The translations under genes and the position numbers were made by a program. The notes below the pieces were generated by a model. The model saw only the letters and a list, made by a program, of their open reading frames with translations, was not told the origin of the DNA and did not search any database. Positions 9,502 to 18,329 of a stretch of 64,000 bases of DNA are shown one piece after another (the first letter of the stretch is position 1; each line of letters starts with the position of its first letter). The DNA comes from an uncultured Allomuricauda sp. (lineage in GTDB: Bacteria > Bacteroidota > Bacteroidia > Flavobacteriales > Flavobacteriaceae): assembly GCF_947499585.1 (NCBI RefSeq), contig NZ_CANMOO010000002.1, positions 186,001 through 250,000 on the forward strand, given 5' to 3'.

Positions 9502-10104
9502 TTACTCTTTTTCTTTTATGGTCATGAGACCATAGGTTTTGTGGGCATTGAAAAAACTAAAATCTCTATTAAAATCCATTCCCTCTCCGTCCATTACTGT
9601 ACCATCTTCAGGGTTTGTGTATGTAAAGACCTCTTCTGTAAAAATCCAGTTATTGGCCCTATCGAAGAACAATTGTGGAGTTTCCAGCTTTTTCCCATCA
9701 TGACTATCTATAACCACATTCCCCTTTAAGTCTATTAAATTGGTTTGGGAATAAACGATACCATAATCGGCCGTTATAACGCTCTTTTGGTTCTTATCAT
9801 CAAAAAAGTCCACCTTAAGTCCTTTAGGAAAGGTACGAAACTTGAAATCTTGATTGTCAAAATCTTCTGTAATTGGGCTGGTAAGAATGGCTATTACCTT
9901 TGAGTCAGACAAATCTTCTGTGCTCATTTCTTTTTCCGTTTCCGTATAGGTAAGGGTGAAATTTTGGGCCACACCTTGAGGAAAAATGGGTCGGACTGCT
10001 TCTTCACCTACCCTTTCATAGTTATCCTTACAGCCCATAAAAAGGATTGCCACGGCAAAAACCGTGGCAAGACACTTTAAATTATTTTTTGAAGTCTGTT
10101 TCAC
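9502..10104 (-). CDS. lptC: LPS export ABC transporter periplasmic protein LptC
   Basis: A 200-residue lipoprotein of the LPS transport bridge between inner membrane LptBFG and LptA. A lipobox LFMGC (about residues 21-25) predicts lipid attachment, unlike the transmembrane anchor of E. coli LptC. The beta-jellyroll repeats typical of LptC/OstA proteins are visible in IVYSQTNLIDLKGNVVI and TPQLFFDRANNWIFTEE. The start codon is GTG, one base after the stop of the TPR gene. The surrounding operon of outer-membrane and periplasmic proteins agrees with a role in envelope assembly. Confidence 0.85.
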   Translation of the reverse strand: MKQTSKNNLKCLATVFAVAILFMGCKDNYERVGEEAVRPIFPQGVAQNFTLTYTETEKEMSTEDLSDSKVIAILTSPITEDFDNQDFKFRTFPKGLKVDFFDDKNQKSVITADYGIVYSQTNLIDLKGNVVIDSHDGKKLETPQLFFDRANNWIFTEEVFTYTNPEDGTVMDGEGMDFNRDFSFFNAHKTYGLMTIKEKE

Positions 10105-10105
10105 T

Positions 10106-11476
10106 CTATAAATTAGGCACCTTAACGCTACCGCCTACCCAACATTTAAAAGTAACTGTTTTACCTGCCATAGCGGCGCTGAAAATCATTTCTTTCGTAG
10201 GAGCCTTTGCTGCGTAACTTGCAGCTGACTGGTTTGCACGTCCACTAAGAGACGGGTCAACTCTACCTGCTTTTCTAGCCATGTCTGCAGCCTTCCAGTA
10301 TATTGCTCTTTTTTCAAACGCTGTAGTTCCACAAGCATTTGCGCTACCTGCATACAAATTGGCAATTAACAAATATGCTTTACCATTTGAAGAGTTAGCA
10401 TCAATGGCCTTAAGCGCATAGCTTCTTGCCTGTGATTTACTGCTTCTTCTAACCGTAGTGGCAATTTTATATAGGATATTGGATTTTCTATACGAATCTG
10501 CCTCCAATTCTACAGCCTTATTAAAGTCAGCAATTGCACCCTTGCTATCTCCAGACTTAGTCTTAAGAGTACCTAAGTATACATATACGTCTGCAGATGG
10601 ATCTAATTCTGCCTGAAGCTCTACCATTGTGCTAAACAATGGGTCATCCGTACAATCTTTGGAGAACATTCTTCCAACGGCACGCTTTACCCATTTTACA
10701 TCTCCCTTTTTAGCTTCGTAACTTTTTTGGTAAAGTGGAATTAAGTTTCCACAATCTGCAAGAGCACCTAATTTAGAATCTATACTCCCAGCAATCTTAC
10801 CATAAGATTTTGAGTTTGTAGTAGCCGCCCTAAGTTGTCTTTTTTCTTTTGATGTTAATGTTCCCAAAGAATCTTTTGGAAGTAATTTGGTAACAATAGC
10901 AGTTAATTTTTTGTTTTCATCTTCAACCTTCTCCGTTACATCATCATAAACATCAAATACCTCTTGAAGGTCTTTTTTCCCCGCTCCATGCAAATCTACC
11001 AAACTTGAAAAGTAAAGGTAAAGTGCTTTGGGGTTTTTGAAGTTTTTCTTATCTCCTTGAAAAGCAGTTCCCAACATATCATACAATTGATCGTTAGAGG
11101 CCATTTTATTGTCATATGATAAAAGAGCTTTGTCAATTGCCACACCAGCTTTGCTGAATTTCTGAGGGAAAAATTTTAGGCTATTGTCATATAATGACAT
11201 TAAATCTTGGATATAACCATCTTTATCCGCTCCAGAGGAATTCTTGATTTTATGCGACAGAATTTTTTCTCCATATGAGAAATTTGCCTTATTAATATCT
11301 GGGCAACTTTCGTAGACCATTTTCCAAGGCTCATATGCCGCATCGTAGTTTTTAACTTTTGCATGTTCCGCGTAAATAGACAGATTGGTCATGCATTCTG
11401 GATTTTGTGCTTGAGCCATACTTAATCCCATCGACATAAGGATCGCTATCATCGTTAAGTAGTGTTTCTTCTTCAT
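10106..11476 (-). CDS. Secreted TPR-repeat protein
   Basis: A 456-residue periplasmic protein with a signal peptide (about 1-23, ending AQAQ) and tetratricopeptide-like repeats through most of its length, clearest at about 290-390 (DVYVYLGTLKTKSGDSKGAI, SNGKAYLLIANLYA). I place the start at the ATG complementary to 11474-11476 because it opens directly into the signal peptide; an upstream in-frame ATG would add ten residues without hydrophobic character. TPR domains mediate protein contacts; given its position between a porin-like gene and lptC it may scaffold an envelope complex, but this is inference. The C-terminus is a conserved MIFSAAMAGKTVTFKCWVGG type tail. Confidence 0.8.
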   Translation of the reverse strand: MKKKHYLTMIAILMSMGLSMAQAQNPECMTNLSIYAEHAKVKNYDAAYEPWKMVYESCPDINKANFSYGEKILSHKIKNSSGADKDGYIQDLMSLYDNSLKFFPQKFSKAGVAIDKALLSYDNKMASNDQLYDMLGTAFQGDKKNFKNPKALYLYFSSLVDLHGAGKKDLQEVFDVYDDVTEKVEDENKKLTAIVTKLLPKDSLGTLTSKEKRQLRAATTNSKSYGKIAGSIDSKLGALADCGNLIPLYQKSYEAKKGDVKWVKRAVGRMFSKDCTDDPLFSTMVELQAELDPSADVYVYLGTLKTKSGDSKGAIADFNKAVELEADSYRKSNILYKIATTVRRSSKSQARSYALKAIDANSSNGKAYLLIANLYAGSANACGTTAFEKRAIYWKAADMARKAGRVDPSLSGRANQSAASYAAKAPTKEMIFSAAMAGKTVTFKCWVGGSVKVPNL

Positions 11477-11578
11477 CTTACTAATTTTAAAGTGGTTAAT
11501 GTACAAATTTTCATGAAAAAATCATCTTAATGGAATTAATATCAATGGTTATTTATTGATATTTCAAAAAATTCCCCA

Positions 11579-12844
11579 TTAATTTATTCTTCTTTTAACA
11601 AACCATTTATCGTTTAAAGATATGCCAACGTTGAATTTAAAATAATTTTCTTCGATAAGGTTTGCATCTGTCGTGCCTCTTTTTCCTGCCTCAAAACCTA
11701 TATTAAGATTGGAGAAATTGTTGCCCAACGGTAACCCAAATCCAAAAGTTATGCCAAGATTGTTTATCTCCTTATTATTCACCTCAAGTCCTGTAACATC
11801 ATAACGTAATCCTGCCCTATAGGTAATCCTTTTAAAGTAACTGGAAAGCGAGCGATAATCAGGTATGAAGAAACCTCCTAGAATCATACTGCTGGCATCA
11901 TTATAGGTCACGTTTTCCAATCCTAAAAATTCGTTTTCGAAATCGCTGAATTTTTGAAAACTGTATTCTCCACCAATAAACCATTTCTTTTCTTCACCAA
12001 AACCTAATCCCAAAGTTGTTATGGTTGGTATCTTAAGTTCTGTGTTTCTAAGATTGTTAGCCTCCAAATCAACATTGATGACCTCAATTTCTTGTCCATT
12101 CACCAAAGAAAAAGAACCAAGGCGTTCTGTATTCTCTGAAGTTAGATTGACTTGGGTGTTCACCATAAGAGAAGTGTAAAAGGTATACTTATCTTTTATG
12201 GTTTTGGTGTAATTAGCCGCATAATTAAAATCGTATCCATTAATCCGGGATTCACGTCTATCCAACGTGCCAAATTGAACATTCTCAACGCTTTGTATCC
12301 TTTGATACTCCAGTTTTCCAAAATTAAAATTAACCGTAACTCCTAAACTCAGGTTCTTTATAGGTTCAAAACCAACGGAAAGGTAAGCCCTGTTTAGGCC
12401 ACCTTCTCCTGCAAATACATTAGTTACTGTTTCTTGGTCTGAATTTGTGGTTTCATCAGTCAAGTTGTACCCAACAGATGAAAAAGGCATTAATCCAAAA
12501 CCTACTCCAACATTTTTGGCCACAGGGAAACCGATTGCTAAATAGTCCAAGTTTGTTACACCAACCTTCTCCTCTTCTGTAAAACTTTTTAAATTAAACG
12601 CAGTATGTGAAATTCCTGCTGTATAAGTAGTTAGTTTTAATTTGGAATACGCAGCAGGGTTTGTAAGATTTATATGAATACTATCCGCATACATACCTAG
12701 CCCTCCCATCATCTGGTTTTCAACGGTACCATTATTTCTTAAATCTCCAATTCCAAAATATGAATATGGTGATATTGTACCGTTTTGCGCAAAAATGCCA
12801 TAACTAGCTACGCAAAAAAAAGCAATCAAAAATTTCTTAATCAT
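11579..12844 (-). CDS. Outer-membrane beta-barrel protein, FadL/OmpP1-like
   Basis: A 421-residue protein with a signal peptide (1-19, ending IFAQ) followed by alternating polar/aromatic strands typical of a large outer-membrane barrel. The N-terminal region NGTISPYSYFGIGDLRNNG with NPAAYSKL resembles the NPAA segment of FadL/OmpP1-type hydrophobic-compound channels. It follows coaX with no intervening base, and this coaX-barrel-TPR-lptC order is one I associate with flavobacterial genomes. The ligand is unknown; the barrel call is firm, the FadL relation moderate. Confidence 0.75.
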   Translation of the reverse strand: MIKKFLIAFFCVASYGIFAQNGTISPYSYFGIGDLRNNGTVENQMMGGLGMYADSIHINLTNPAAYSKLKLTTYTAGISHTAFNLKSFTEEEKVGVTNLDYLAIGFPVAKNVGVGFGLMPFSSVGYNLTDETTNSDQETVTNVFAGEGGLNRAYLSVGFEPIKNLSLGVTVNFNFGKLEYQRIQSVENVQFGTLDRRESRINGYDFNYAANYTKTIKDKYTFYTSLMVNTQVNLTSENTERLGSFSLVNGQEIEVINVDLEANNLRNTELKIPTITTLGLGFGEEKKWFIGGEYSFQKFSDFENEFLGLENVTYNDASSMILGGFFIPDYRSLSSYFKRITYRAGLRYDVTGLEVNNKEINNLGITFGFGLPLGNNFSNLNIGFEAGKRGTTDANLIEENYFKFNVGISLNDKWFVKRRIN

Positions 12845-13573
12845 CTAGCGTTTGTTGTATTCTAGCAAGTAATTTAGCCCTTCCAAGAGAAATTTAGAAT
12901 TCGCAAATATGGTATTTTTTAGTCGGTTGGCAAAAAAATGGAAGTCCCCGCCTGTTAAAATAACTGTTAAATCTTGAAAGCGAGAACGGTACTGACTAAT
13001 TACCCCATCAATTTCTAATGAAACGCCGTTGACTACACCACTGTGCATACAGGTTTCGGTAGAATTCCCAATAAAATCTAAAATCTCATCAGGACGTAAT
13101 AAAGGTAAGCCGGCAGTTTGATTGTGCATTGCTTTATATCTCATTTGAACTCCAGGAGATATGGCACCTCCAACATATTCACCTGAATCATTTACCATAT
13201 CATAAGTTATGCAAGTACCCGCATCTATAACCAAGGTATTCCCTCTTGGGTTAAGATAAAATGCCGCGGTTGCCACTGCTATACGATCCATACCAAGAGT
13301 TTGAGGAGTAGCATAACTATTTTTAAAAGGAACTTTAGACTCACTGGTAAGTACGTGAACTCTGCAAAAAAGAGATACAATGTCCTGCTCTTTTCCCTGT
13401 AATGTACCAACTGAAGAAATTAACGAATGACCAATTTTTGGATATAGTTCAAAAAGTTCTTTGACCTTGGACAGAAATAATCCTGACTCCGAGTATTCAT
13501 CAAACAAAATCTTATTGTTTTCAAAAACAGCGTACTTTATCAGCGTATTTCCAATGTCAATCACCAGGTTCAT
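12845..13573 (-). CDS. coaX: Type III pantothenate kinase
   Basis: Phosphorylates pantothenate, the first step of coenzyme A synthesis. The 242-residue protein has the actin-fold phosphate motif DIGNTLIKYAVF (about 5-16), the GMDRIAVATAA segment, the DAGTCITYD catalytic block and the GGAISPG loop. I start it at the ATG complementary to 13571-13573; the longer open frame extends through the tRNA-Phe gene and is not coding. Type III enzymes usually need a monovalent cation and are insensitive to CoA feedback. It is the first gene of the leftward envelope operon. Confidence 0.92.
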   Translation of the reverse strand: MNLVIDIGNTLIKYAVFENNKILFDEYSESGLFLSKVKELFELYPKIGHSLISSVGTLQGKEQDIVSLFCRVHVLTSESKVPFKNSYATPQTLGMDRIAVATAAFYLNPRGNTLVIDAGTCITYDMVNDSGEYVGGAISPGVQMRYKAMHNQTAGLPLLRPDEILDFIGNSTETCMHSGVVNGVSLEIDGVISQYRSRFQDLTVILTGGDFHFFANRLKNTIFANSKFLLEGLNYLLEYNKR

Positions 13574-13625
13574 AGTACAAAGATGGAGAATTGAAAAAAA
13601 ACCATTGCCTTTTTTTAAGTTTTTG

Positions 13626-13656
13626 TTTGTATATCCTAATTTTGAAATTATATTTG
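13626..13656 (+). promoter_or_regulatory. Promoter of tRNA-Phe (TTTG-N19-TATATTTG)
   Basis: TTTG at 13626-13629, a 19-bp spacer and TATATTTG at 13649-13656 match the Bacteroidota housekeeping promoter at every fixed position and spacing. The predicted transcription start falls around 13662, about 20 nt before the mature tRNA. Confidence 0.85.
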
Positions 13657-13683
13657 CACCCGCCTTTGCAAAAGGCTTTTGAA

Positions 13684-13756
<73 letters not shown>

Positions 13757-13757
13757 C

Positions 13758-13787
13758 AAAAAAACCGGCAAATTTGCCGGTTTTTTT
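13758..13787. terminator. Intrinsic terminator after tRNA-Phe
   Basis: A symmetric hairpin, ACCGGCAAATTTGCCGGT with seven flanking As and seven Ts, starts two bases after the tRNA. It is suited to terminate the single-gene tRNA transcript. Confidence 0.92.
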
Positions 13788-13909
13788 GTTTTTTAAGATG
13801 TAGTAGTATTCTTAATAATTTCATAAATATAAAAATCGAATAGCTATATAGGCATAAAATATCAAACTAACTCTTATATTTAGCCAATCTAGATTAACTT
13901 TAAATAAAA

Positions 13910-14137
13910 ATGACTGAAGACTTATTAGAAAAGGCAAAAGAGTTTGTAGGTAGAACTTTGAGTCATATGTCCACCAGCGACAGGGTAGCAGCTTCAAGAG
14001 AAGCTAAAAAGCTTATACTTTCTATTAATGAGATTTATAAAGAAACTCAAGACTCCAATCTCATGGATGTCATGAAATCTCTGACCGAGAAGAAGCGTAA
14101 AATTGAAAAACGTTTGAAAGGAACACCTTTAGTGTAA
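13910..14137 (+). CDS. Small conserved-looking helical protein
   Basis: A 75-residue soluble protein, mostly amphipathic helix, ending in the basic stretch EKKRKIEKRLKGTP. No known domain is recognised. Support for it being real: an ATG start in a non-overlapping position, normal codon use, and a -7-like TATATTTA about 30 bp upstream. It has no cysteines or signal sequence. Function unknown. Confidence 0.6.
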   Translation: MTEDLLEKAKEFVGRTLSHMSTSDRVAASREAKKLILSINEIYKETQDSNLMDVMKSLTEKKRKIEKRLKGTPLV

Positions 14138-14174
14138 TTTAAGTTTCCATTCTGTTATAACGAGAAGAGTCGGA

Positions 14175-14624
14175 TTACGAATCTCTTTTGGATTTATAAA
14201 AAGTCCCTCCCACAATTAGCGCTGCAGATATAATCATTACGTTTTTAATAATGTATTGACCCTCTAGTGTGGGTAAAAGATAGTTTCCGTTTTGAAATGT
14301 AACTTCAGGTAAAAACACCAAAGGCATAAAAGTACCTACCATTTGAAAAAGTAATAGGGCAATGGCAATTTTTGTTGTTTTCCTAAAAAGAAACGTTATT
14401 CCAATAACAACTTCCCACCATCCTATTACCACAAGCCATGTATCCGGCTCTCCGAAAGGAAGCCAGGCTACTGTTGCCATTAAAAGTTCTGTAGCCGCAG
14501 ATAAACCAAAAGGTTTTAAAATCCCGAACCAAAAAAAAATAACTGCGAACGAAATACGAACAGCCGGCATTCCCCACTTCCGCATTCTGCCCGCTATATT
14601 TTGATCAATATCTTTATATTCCAT
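14175..14624 (-). CDS. DoxX-like small membrane protein
   Basis: A 149-residue protein with four hydrophobic segments (about 20-42, 58-75, 84-103 and 122-142). The pattern RISFAVIFFWFGILKPFG near the N-terminus and the WWEVVIGITFLF segment resemble DoxX/SURF4-type membrane proteins, which are often quinone- or redox-associated. The call is by topology and motif similarity only. It is convergent with the small gene at 13910. Confidence 0.6.
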   Translation of the reverse strand: MEYKDIDQNIAGRMRKWGMPAVRISFAVIFFWFGILKPFGLSAATELLMATVAWLPFGEPDTWLVVIGWWEVVIGITFLFRKTTKIAIALLLFQMVGTFMPLVFLPEVTFQNGNYLLPTLEGQYIIKNVMIISAALIVGGTFYKSKRDS

Positions 14625-14891
14625 TAGTCTCTTAATCTAATACCAAAATTAGGCTTCAAAAACCTAATGCACTAACACCAAACAGTTTTATAGCACTTTG
14701 GTATGATGCCTTCTTAGGTTAGCGTTACTGGATTTTATTCACTTTATACCCGTTTTGCAATTCACATAGTAATTTTTACCAATTATATCTTTTTCCCAGC
14801 AACTGATGAAAATGTAAAACTTTGAGGCCTCTATTTCTTTAATTTCGGAGTATAAATCAAAAACCTCAACCAAGAACAAACATATTTCAAA
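14625..14891. other. Intergenic stretch without recognised gene
   Basis: The 416-bp gap between the DoxX-like gene and gapA contains only AT-rich sequence in this first part. TTTG at 14821 with TAATTTCG at 14840 is a weak promoter candidate (15-bp spacer) for the small ORF that follows. Confidence 0.4.
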
Positions 14892-14993
14892 ATGAACACT
14901 ATTGAAGAAAAAGTTGGCTATCTATTTTGGTTCCTTGTGATTACCTGCTCCGTTTGCACATTCATTAATTGCCTCTATCATTATATAAATTAA
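14892..14993 (+). CDS. Candidate 33-residue membrane microprotein
   Basis: An ATG-initiated ORF of 33 residues: a charged start (MNTIEEKVG) followed by one continuous hydrophobic segment (about residues 10-27) containing two Cys residues, then NCLYHYIN-stop. The stop codon abuts a strong intrinsic terminator, and a weak promoter-like pair lies about 50 bp upstream, so the ORF would fill its own transcript. No homologue is known to me; it could instead be a small RNA. Confidence 0.4.
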   Translation: MNTIEEKVGYLFWFLVITCSVCTFINCLYHYIN

Positions 14994-15027
14994 AAATGGT
15001 CGCCAATACTTTGGCGACCATTTTTTT
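14992..15027. terminator. Bidirectional terminator between micro-ORF and gapA
   Basis: Stem ATGGTCGCCAA / TTGGCGACCAT with a four-base TACT loop, extended by A and T runs on either side. It serves the micro-ORF on the plus strand and gapA (ending at 15041) on the minus strand. Confidence 0.9.
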
Positions 15028-15040
15028 AAGTGATCGTAAG

Positions 15041-16033
15041 TTATCCTTTAATTTCCAAAATCTGACGTATCATTTGGTTAGTAAATCCCCACTCGTTATC
15101 ATACCAAGTCATTACTTTAAGTAAGTCGCCATCCACAACTCTCGTCATTGCAAGATCAACCGTTGAAGCATAAGGACTTTTTATAATATCTGAAGAGACA
15201 ATAGGCTCATCGGTTGTATCCAAAACATTAGCATAACGTTCCGTTTTGGCCTCTTCCATTAGAATTTTATTCACTTCTTCAGCAGTAACCGATCGTTCTG
15301 TTACAAAAGTTAGATCCGAGATAGATCCTACAGGAACTGGTACACGTATTGCAACTCCATCGAATTTTCCAGCATATTCTGGCAGTGCCTTTGTGGTGGC
15401 AATAGCCGCACCTGTTGTAGTTGGAATTAGGTTTTGAGCCCCTGCTCTACCCATTCTAAAGTTTTTTTCTGAAGGAGCATCTACCGTTCCTTGCGAAGCT
15501 GTGTACGCATGAACAGTAGTCATAATTGCTTTTTTAATCCCTATTCTGCGCCCCAAGACCTCCACTACCGGACTTATATTATTGGTAGTACAACTGGCAC
15601 ATGAGAAAACACTAGTATTCCCATCTTTAGAGTTTACACCATGCACTACTGTTGGAGTATCAGCACTTTTTGTTGGTGCAGAGATTATAACTGTTTTTGC
15701 ACCTGCCTTTAAATGACGTTCTGCATCTTCACCTGTTGTAAAAACACCAGTACTTTCAATTACCAAATCTACTTGGTGTTCCTTCCAAGGTAATTCCTCT
15801 GGGTTTCTGATAGAAGTGTATTGTATTTTTTGTCCATCAACCGTTAACGTATCTGCACCATGGGAAACTTCCTTTTCATACACTCCATAAACCGTATCAT
15901 ATTTTAATAAATATGTGGTGTTTTCTATTGAAACAATATCGTTTACCGCCACTACCTCTAATCCTGGGGTTTCAGTGATTACCTTTAAAGCAGCTCTACC
16001 AATACGGCCCATTCCATTTATTCCTATCTTCAT
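15041..16033 (-). CDS. gap: Glyceraldehyde-3-phosphate dehydrogenase, type I
   Basis: Oxidises and phosphorylates glyceraldehyde 3-phosphate with NAD in glycolysis. The 330-residue protein starts with the Rossmann motif INGMGRIGR (5-13), has Asp32 in VNDI typical of NAD specificity, the active-site SCASCTTN (144-151; nucleophile C148) and the catalytic His in TVHAYTASQ (H175). It is monocistronic: flanked by a bidirectional terminator downstream and 128 bp of non-coding sequence upstream. Many Bacteroidota carry a second GAPDH; whether this copy is glycolytic or gluconeogenic cannot be told from the sequence. Confidence 0.96.
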   Translation of the reverse strand: MKIGINGMGRIGRAALKVITETPGLEVVAVNDIVSIENTTYLLKYDTVYGVYEKEVSHGADTLTVDGQKIQYTSIRNPEELPWKEHQVDLVIESTGVFTTGEDAERHLKAGAKTVIISAPTKSADTPTVVHGVNSKDGNTSVFSCASCTTNNISPVVEVLGRRIGIKKAIMTTVHAYTASQGTVDAPSEKNFRMGRAGAQNLIPTTTGAAIATTKALPEYAGKFDGVAIRVPVPVGSISDLTFVTERSVTAEEVNKILMEEAKTERYANVLDTTDEPIVSSDIIKSPYASTVDLAMTRVVDGDLLKVMTWYDNEWGFTNQMIRQILEIKG

Positions 16034-16161
16034 TTTAATGTTCTTAAGTTATTACTTGTTTTATCGATTTTATTAGTCTGAAAACCGCTCTATACATTAC
16101 AAATAGAGATCAATTGTAAAGAACACTAAATGCAATCAAATAGTTAAGGAGTTAAGTGTAC

Positions 16162-17712
16162 TTACCAAGTAGATTGCATCTTGTTTATTTGAGCGTTTTC
16201 AATGACAGATTGATCATCTAGATTTTCAATAGTCAATTTATTATATGGTTCAGTTGGGAAGATTTGTTGGGTCATTACATAAAGTCCATTATCAATAAAA
16301 ACTTCTATAGATGACCAATCCAATAAAATCTTTACTTCATAGGCTTCTTCACCAAGCGCTTGAGTATTCATATAATGCTTCTTATTGCCAAATTCAGGCT
16401 GAAAACTAGTCTTTCCCGAGTTCATTCTATCTAACATAAAAGCACTGTTCTTGGAATCCATAATAAGCTCTAAGGTCTCGTTTAAATCGTTGGAAAAAAT
16501 CAGTTTAAAATCTTTGGAAGCTGTTGTAAAACTGAGTTGAGATTGATTTAAGCCATCAACATTCAAGGTTAGTGAGGTATCCGCCGGAACACTAATACCC
16601 TTGTCCAAAACTTCTGATGCCAATTTGTCCATTTGTTCTAAAGGGTAATTTGCTAGCAGATAATCATCCCCAACCTTTCTGAGCGATAATTTTCGAGGTA
16701 CGGTCATAGCACTTCGCCACTTTTTGGTTGGAGTGTCCCTGGCATAATCCCAGTTGCTCATCCACCCAATAAAAATTCTTTCGCCATTGGGAGTATTGTT
16801 ATACGTAACCCCCGCATAATTATCAGTTCCAAAATCTAGCCATTTGGCCTCTTTTTGATCCGAGATGAATTTTTTGCCATCAAATTCTCCAATAAAATAT
16901 TGCGTACCACTTCCTCCATTTGGCGCTCCAGGATTAATACTTATAATCAACACCCATTTTTCTTCATTAGACCCTTCAACTTTTAAAGGAAATAAATCTG
17001 GACATTCCCAAACACCTCCGTGGGCACCTTGCCTCTTTCCAAAATCGCTTAGGTGTTTCCACTCTTTTAAATCATTGGATTTATAAAATTTCGCATGGTC
17101 GCCGGCCACTAAAGCTAAAATCCAGTTTTGTGACTCTTCATGCCAAAAAACCTTGGGGTCCCTAAAATCTTTGATTCCACTATTACCAATTACAGGATTG
17201 CCTTCATACTTTACCCAAGTCTCTCCATTATCTAAACTATAAGCAATACCCTGAGTTTGAAAATCTTTTTTACCTGCCTTTTCTCCCTCCATGGAATGAT
17301 AGGTGAAAATTGCCACAAGTGGTGTTTCGCCATCTTTAGCAAATCCTGAAGTGTTTTTCTTGTCCACTACCGCGCTTCCAGAAAAAATAAGCCCATGCTC
17401 ATCTGGATAAAGAGCAATGGGTTTATGTTCCCAATGCACCATATCTTTACTTACTGCATGCCCCCAATGCATAGGCCCCCAGACAATATCCTCTGGATAG
17501 TATTGATAAAAAAGGTGATACATTCCTTCATTGTATACTAAACCATTTGGGTCGTTCATCCACTTTTCTGGTGGTGAAAAGTGAAACTGTGGACGGTATT
17601 TTTCTGTGTACACTTTTAATTCTTTTTCTTGAGTCACTTCTTTTTCCTCTGTCTTGCTTTTACATGAAAGAAGAAGCAAAAACATAAATAAACATATAAC
17701 TCTTTTTTGCAT
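16162..17712 (-). CDS. GH32 lipoprotein, levanase/inulinase/invertase-type beta-fructosidase
   Basis: A 516-residue glycoside hydrolase family 32 enzyme that cleaves beta-fructosides (sucrose, inulin or levan). The lipobox LLSC (Cys17) predicts a surface or periplasmic lipoprotein. All three catalytic blocks are present: WMNDPNG (51-57; nucleophile Asp54), FRDP (183-186; transition-state stabiliser) and WECPDLF (235-241; acid/base Glu236). A C-terminal beta-sandwich (about 370-516) completes the usual architecture. No SusC/SusD pair, fructokinase or transporter is adjacent, so it is not in an obvious polysaccharide utilisation locus here. It is divergent from the rhodanese operon. Confidence 0.92.
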   Translation of the reverse strand: MQKRVICLFMFLLLLSCKSKTEEKEVTQEKELKVYTEKYRPQFHFSPPEKWMNDPNGLVYNEGMYHLFYQYYPEDIVWGPMHWGHAVSKDMVHWEHKPIALYPDEHGLIFSGSAVVDKKNTSGFAKDGETPLVAIFTYHSMEGEKAGKKDFQTQGIAYSLDNGETWVKYEGNPVIGNSGIKDFRDPKVFWHEESQNWILALVAGDHAKFYKSNDLKEWKHLSDFGKRQGAHGGVWECPDLFPLKVEGSNEEKWVLIISINPGAPNGGSGTQYFIGEFDGKKFISDQKEAKWLDFGTDNYAGVTYNNTPNGERIFIGWMSNWDYARDTPTKKWRSAMTVPRKLSLRKVGDDYLLANYPLEQMDKLASEVLDKGISVPADTSLTLNVDGLNQSQLSFTTASKDFKLIFSNDLNETLELIMDSKNSAFMLDRMNSGKTSFQPEFGNKKHYMNTQALGEEAYEVKILLDWSSIEVFIDNGLYVMTQQIFPTEPYNKLTIENLDDQSVIENAQINKMQSTW

Positions 17713-17754
17713 GGTATTCTAGTTGGGATTAGAAGATTAAGATAGCAATAATTA

Positions 17755-17784
17755 TTTATCAAAATCCACAAAACACTATCTTTG
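17755..17784 (+). promoter_or_regulatory. Promoter of the rhodanese-glycosyltransferase operon
   Basis: TATCTTTG (17777-17784) matches TAnnTTTG exactly, and TTTA (17755-17758) stands 18 bp upstream in place of TTTG. The predicted start lies about 12 nt before the rhodanese ATG at 17802. Confidence 0.55.
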
Positions 17785-17801
17785 ACTTTTACTTCTTATT
17801 C

Positions 17802-18329
17802 ATGAGATTCCCCTTAAATCTTTTATTTTTACTTCTTTCAATTTCCACCTCGTATGCACAAACATATATCTCTGGAATACTGGAAAAATTCAATAACAAC
17901 ACCATTGAATATGTTTCTACGGAAGAGTTAAGCAGTATGGAAAAAACTGTTTTATTGGATGCAAGAGAAAAGGAGGAATTTGAAGTTAGCCATTTGAAAA
18001 ATGCTATTTGGATTGGGTATGAAAGCTTTGAAATAGTGGAGGTTTTGGAGTCAGTTCCAGATAAGGATACCCCATTGATCATATACTGTTCCATAGGAGT
18101 AAGATCCGAAGATATAGGTGAAAAACTAAAAGATGCAGGGTACACTAGTGTCAAGAACCTTTATGGCGGAATTTTTGAATGGAAAAACAATGGATATCCC
18201 GTCTATAATAAAGATAATATAGAAACTCAAAAAGTGCATGCTTTTAGTAAGTATTGGGGCATTCTATTGACCAACGCGGATAAAGTATATCAATCCAAAA
18301 AAGAGACTATTGAACAAAACGAACACTAA
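17802..18329 (+). CDS. Exported single-domain rhodanese
   Basis: A 175-residue protein with a signal peptide (1-19, ending SYAQ) and one rhodanese domain (about 35-135). The active-site loop CSIGVR (96-101) has the catalytic Cys96 in a six-residue loop typical of sulfurtransferases acting on sulfur rather than on phosphate. LLDAREKEEFEVSHLKNA is the matching N-terminal motif. Export to the periplasm is predicted. It is the first gene of an operon with two arsenosugar-type glycosyltransferases and a nucleoside phosphorylase; its reading frame overlaps the next by 20 bp. The substrate is unknown. Confidence 0.85.
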   Translation: MRFPLNLLFLLLSISTSYAQTYISGILEKFNNNTIEYVSTEELSSMEKTVLLDAREKEEFEVSHLKNAIWIGYESFEIVEVLESVPDKDTPLIIYCSIGVRSEDIGEKLKDAGYTSVKNLYGGIFEWKNNGYPVYNKDNIETQKVHAFSKYWGILLTNADKVYQSKKETIEQNEH

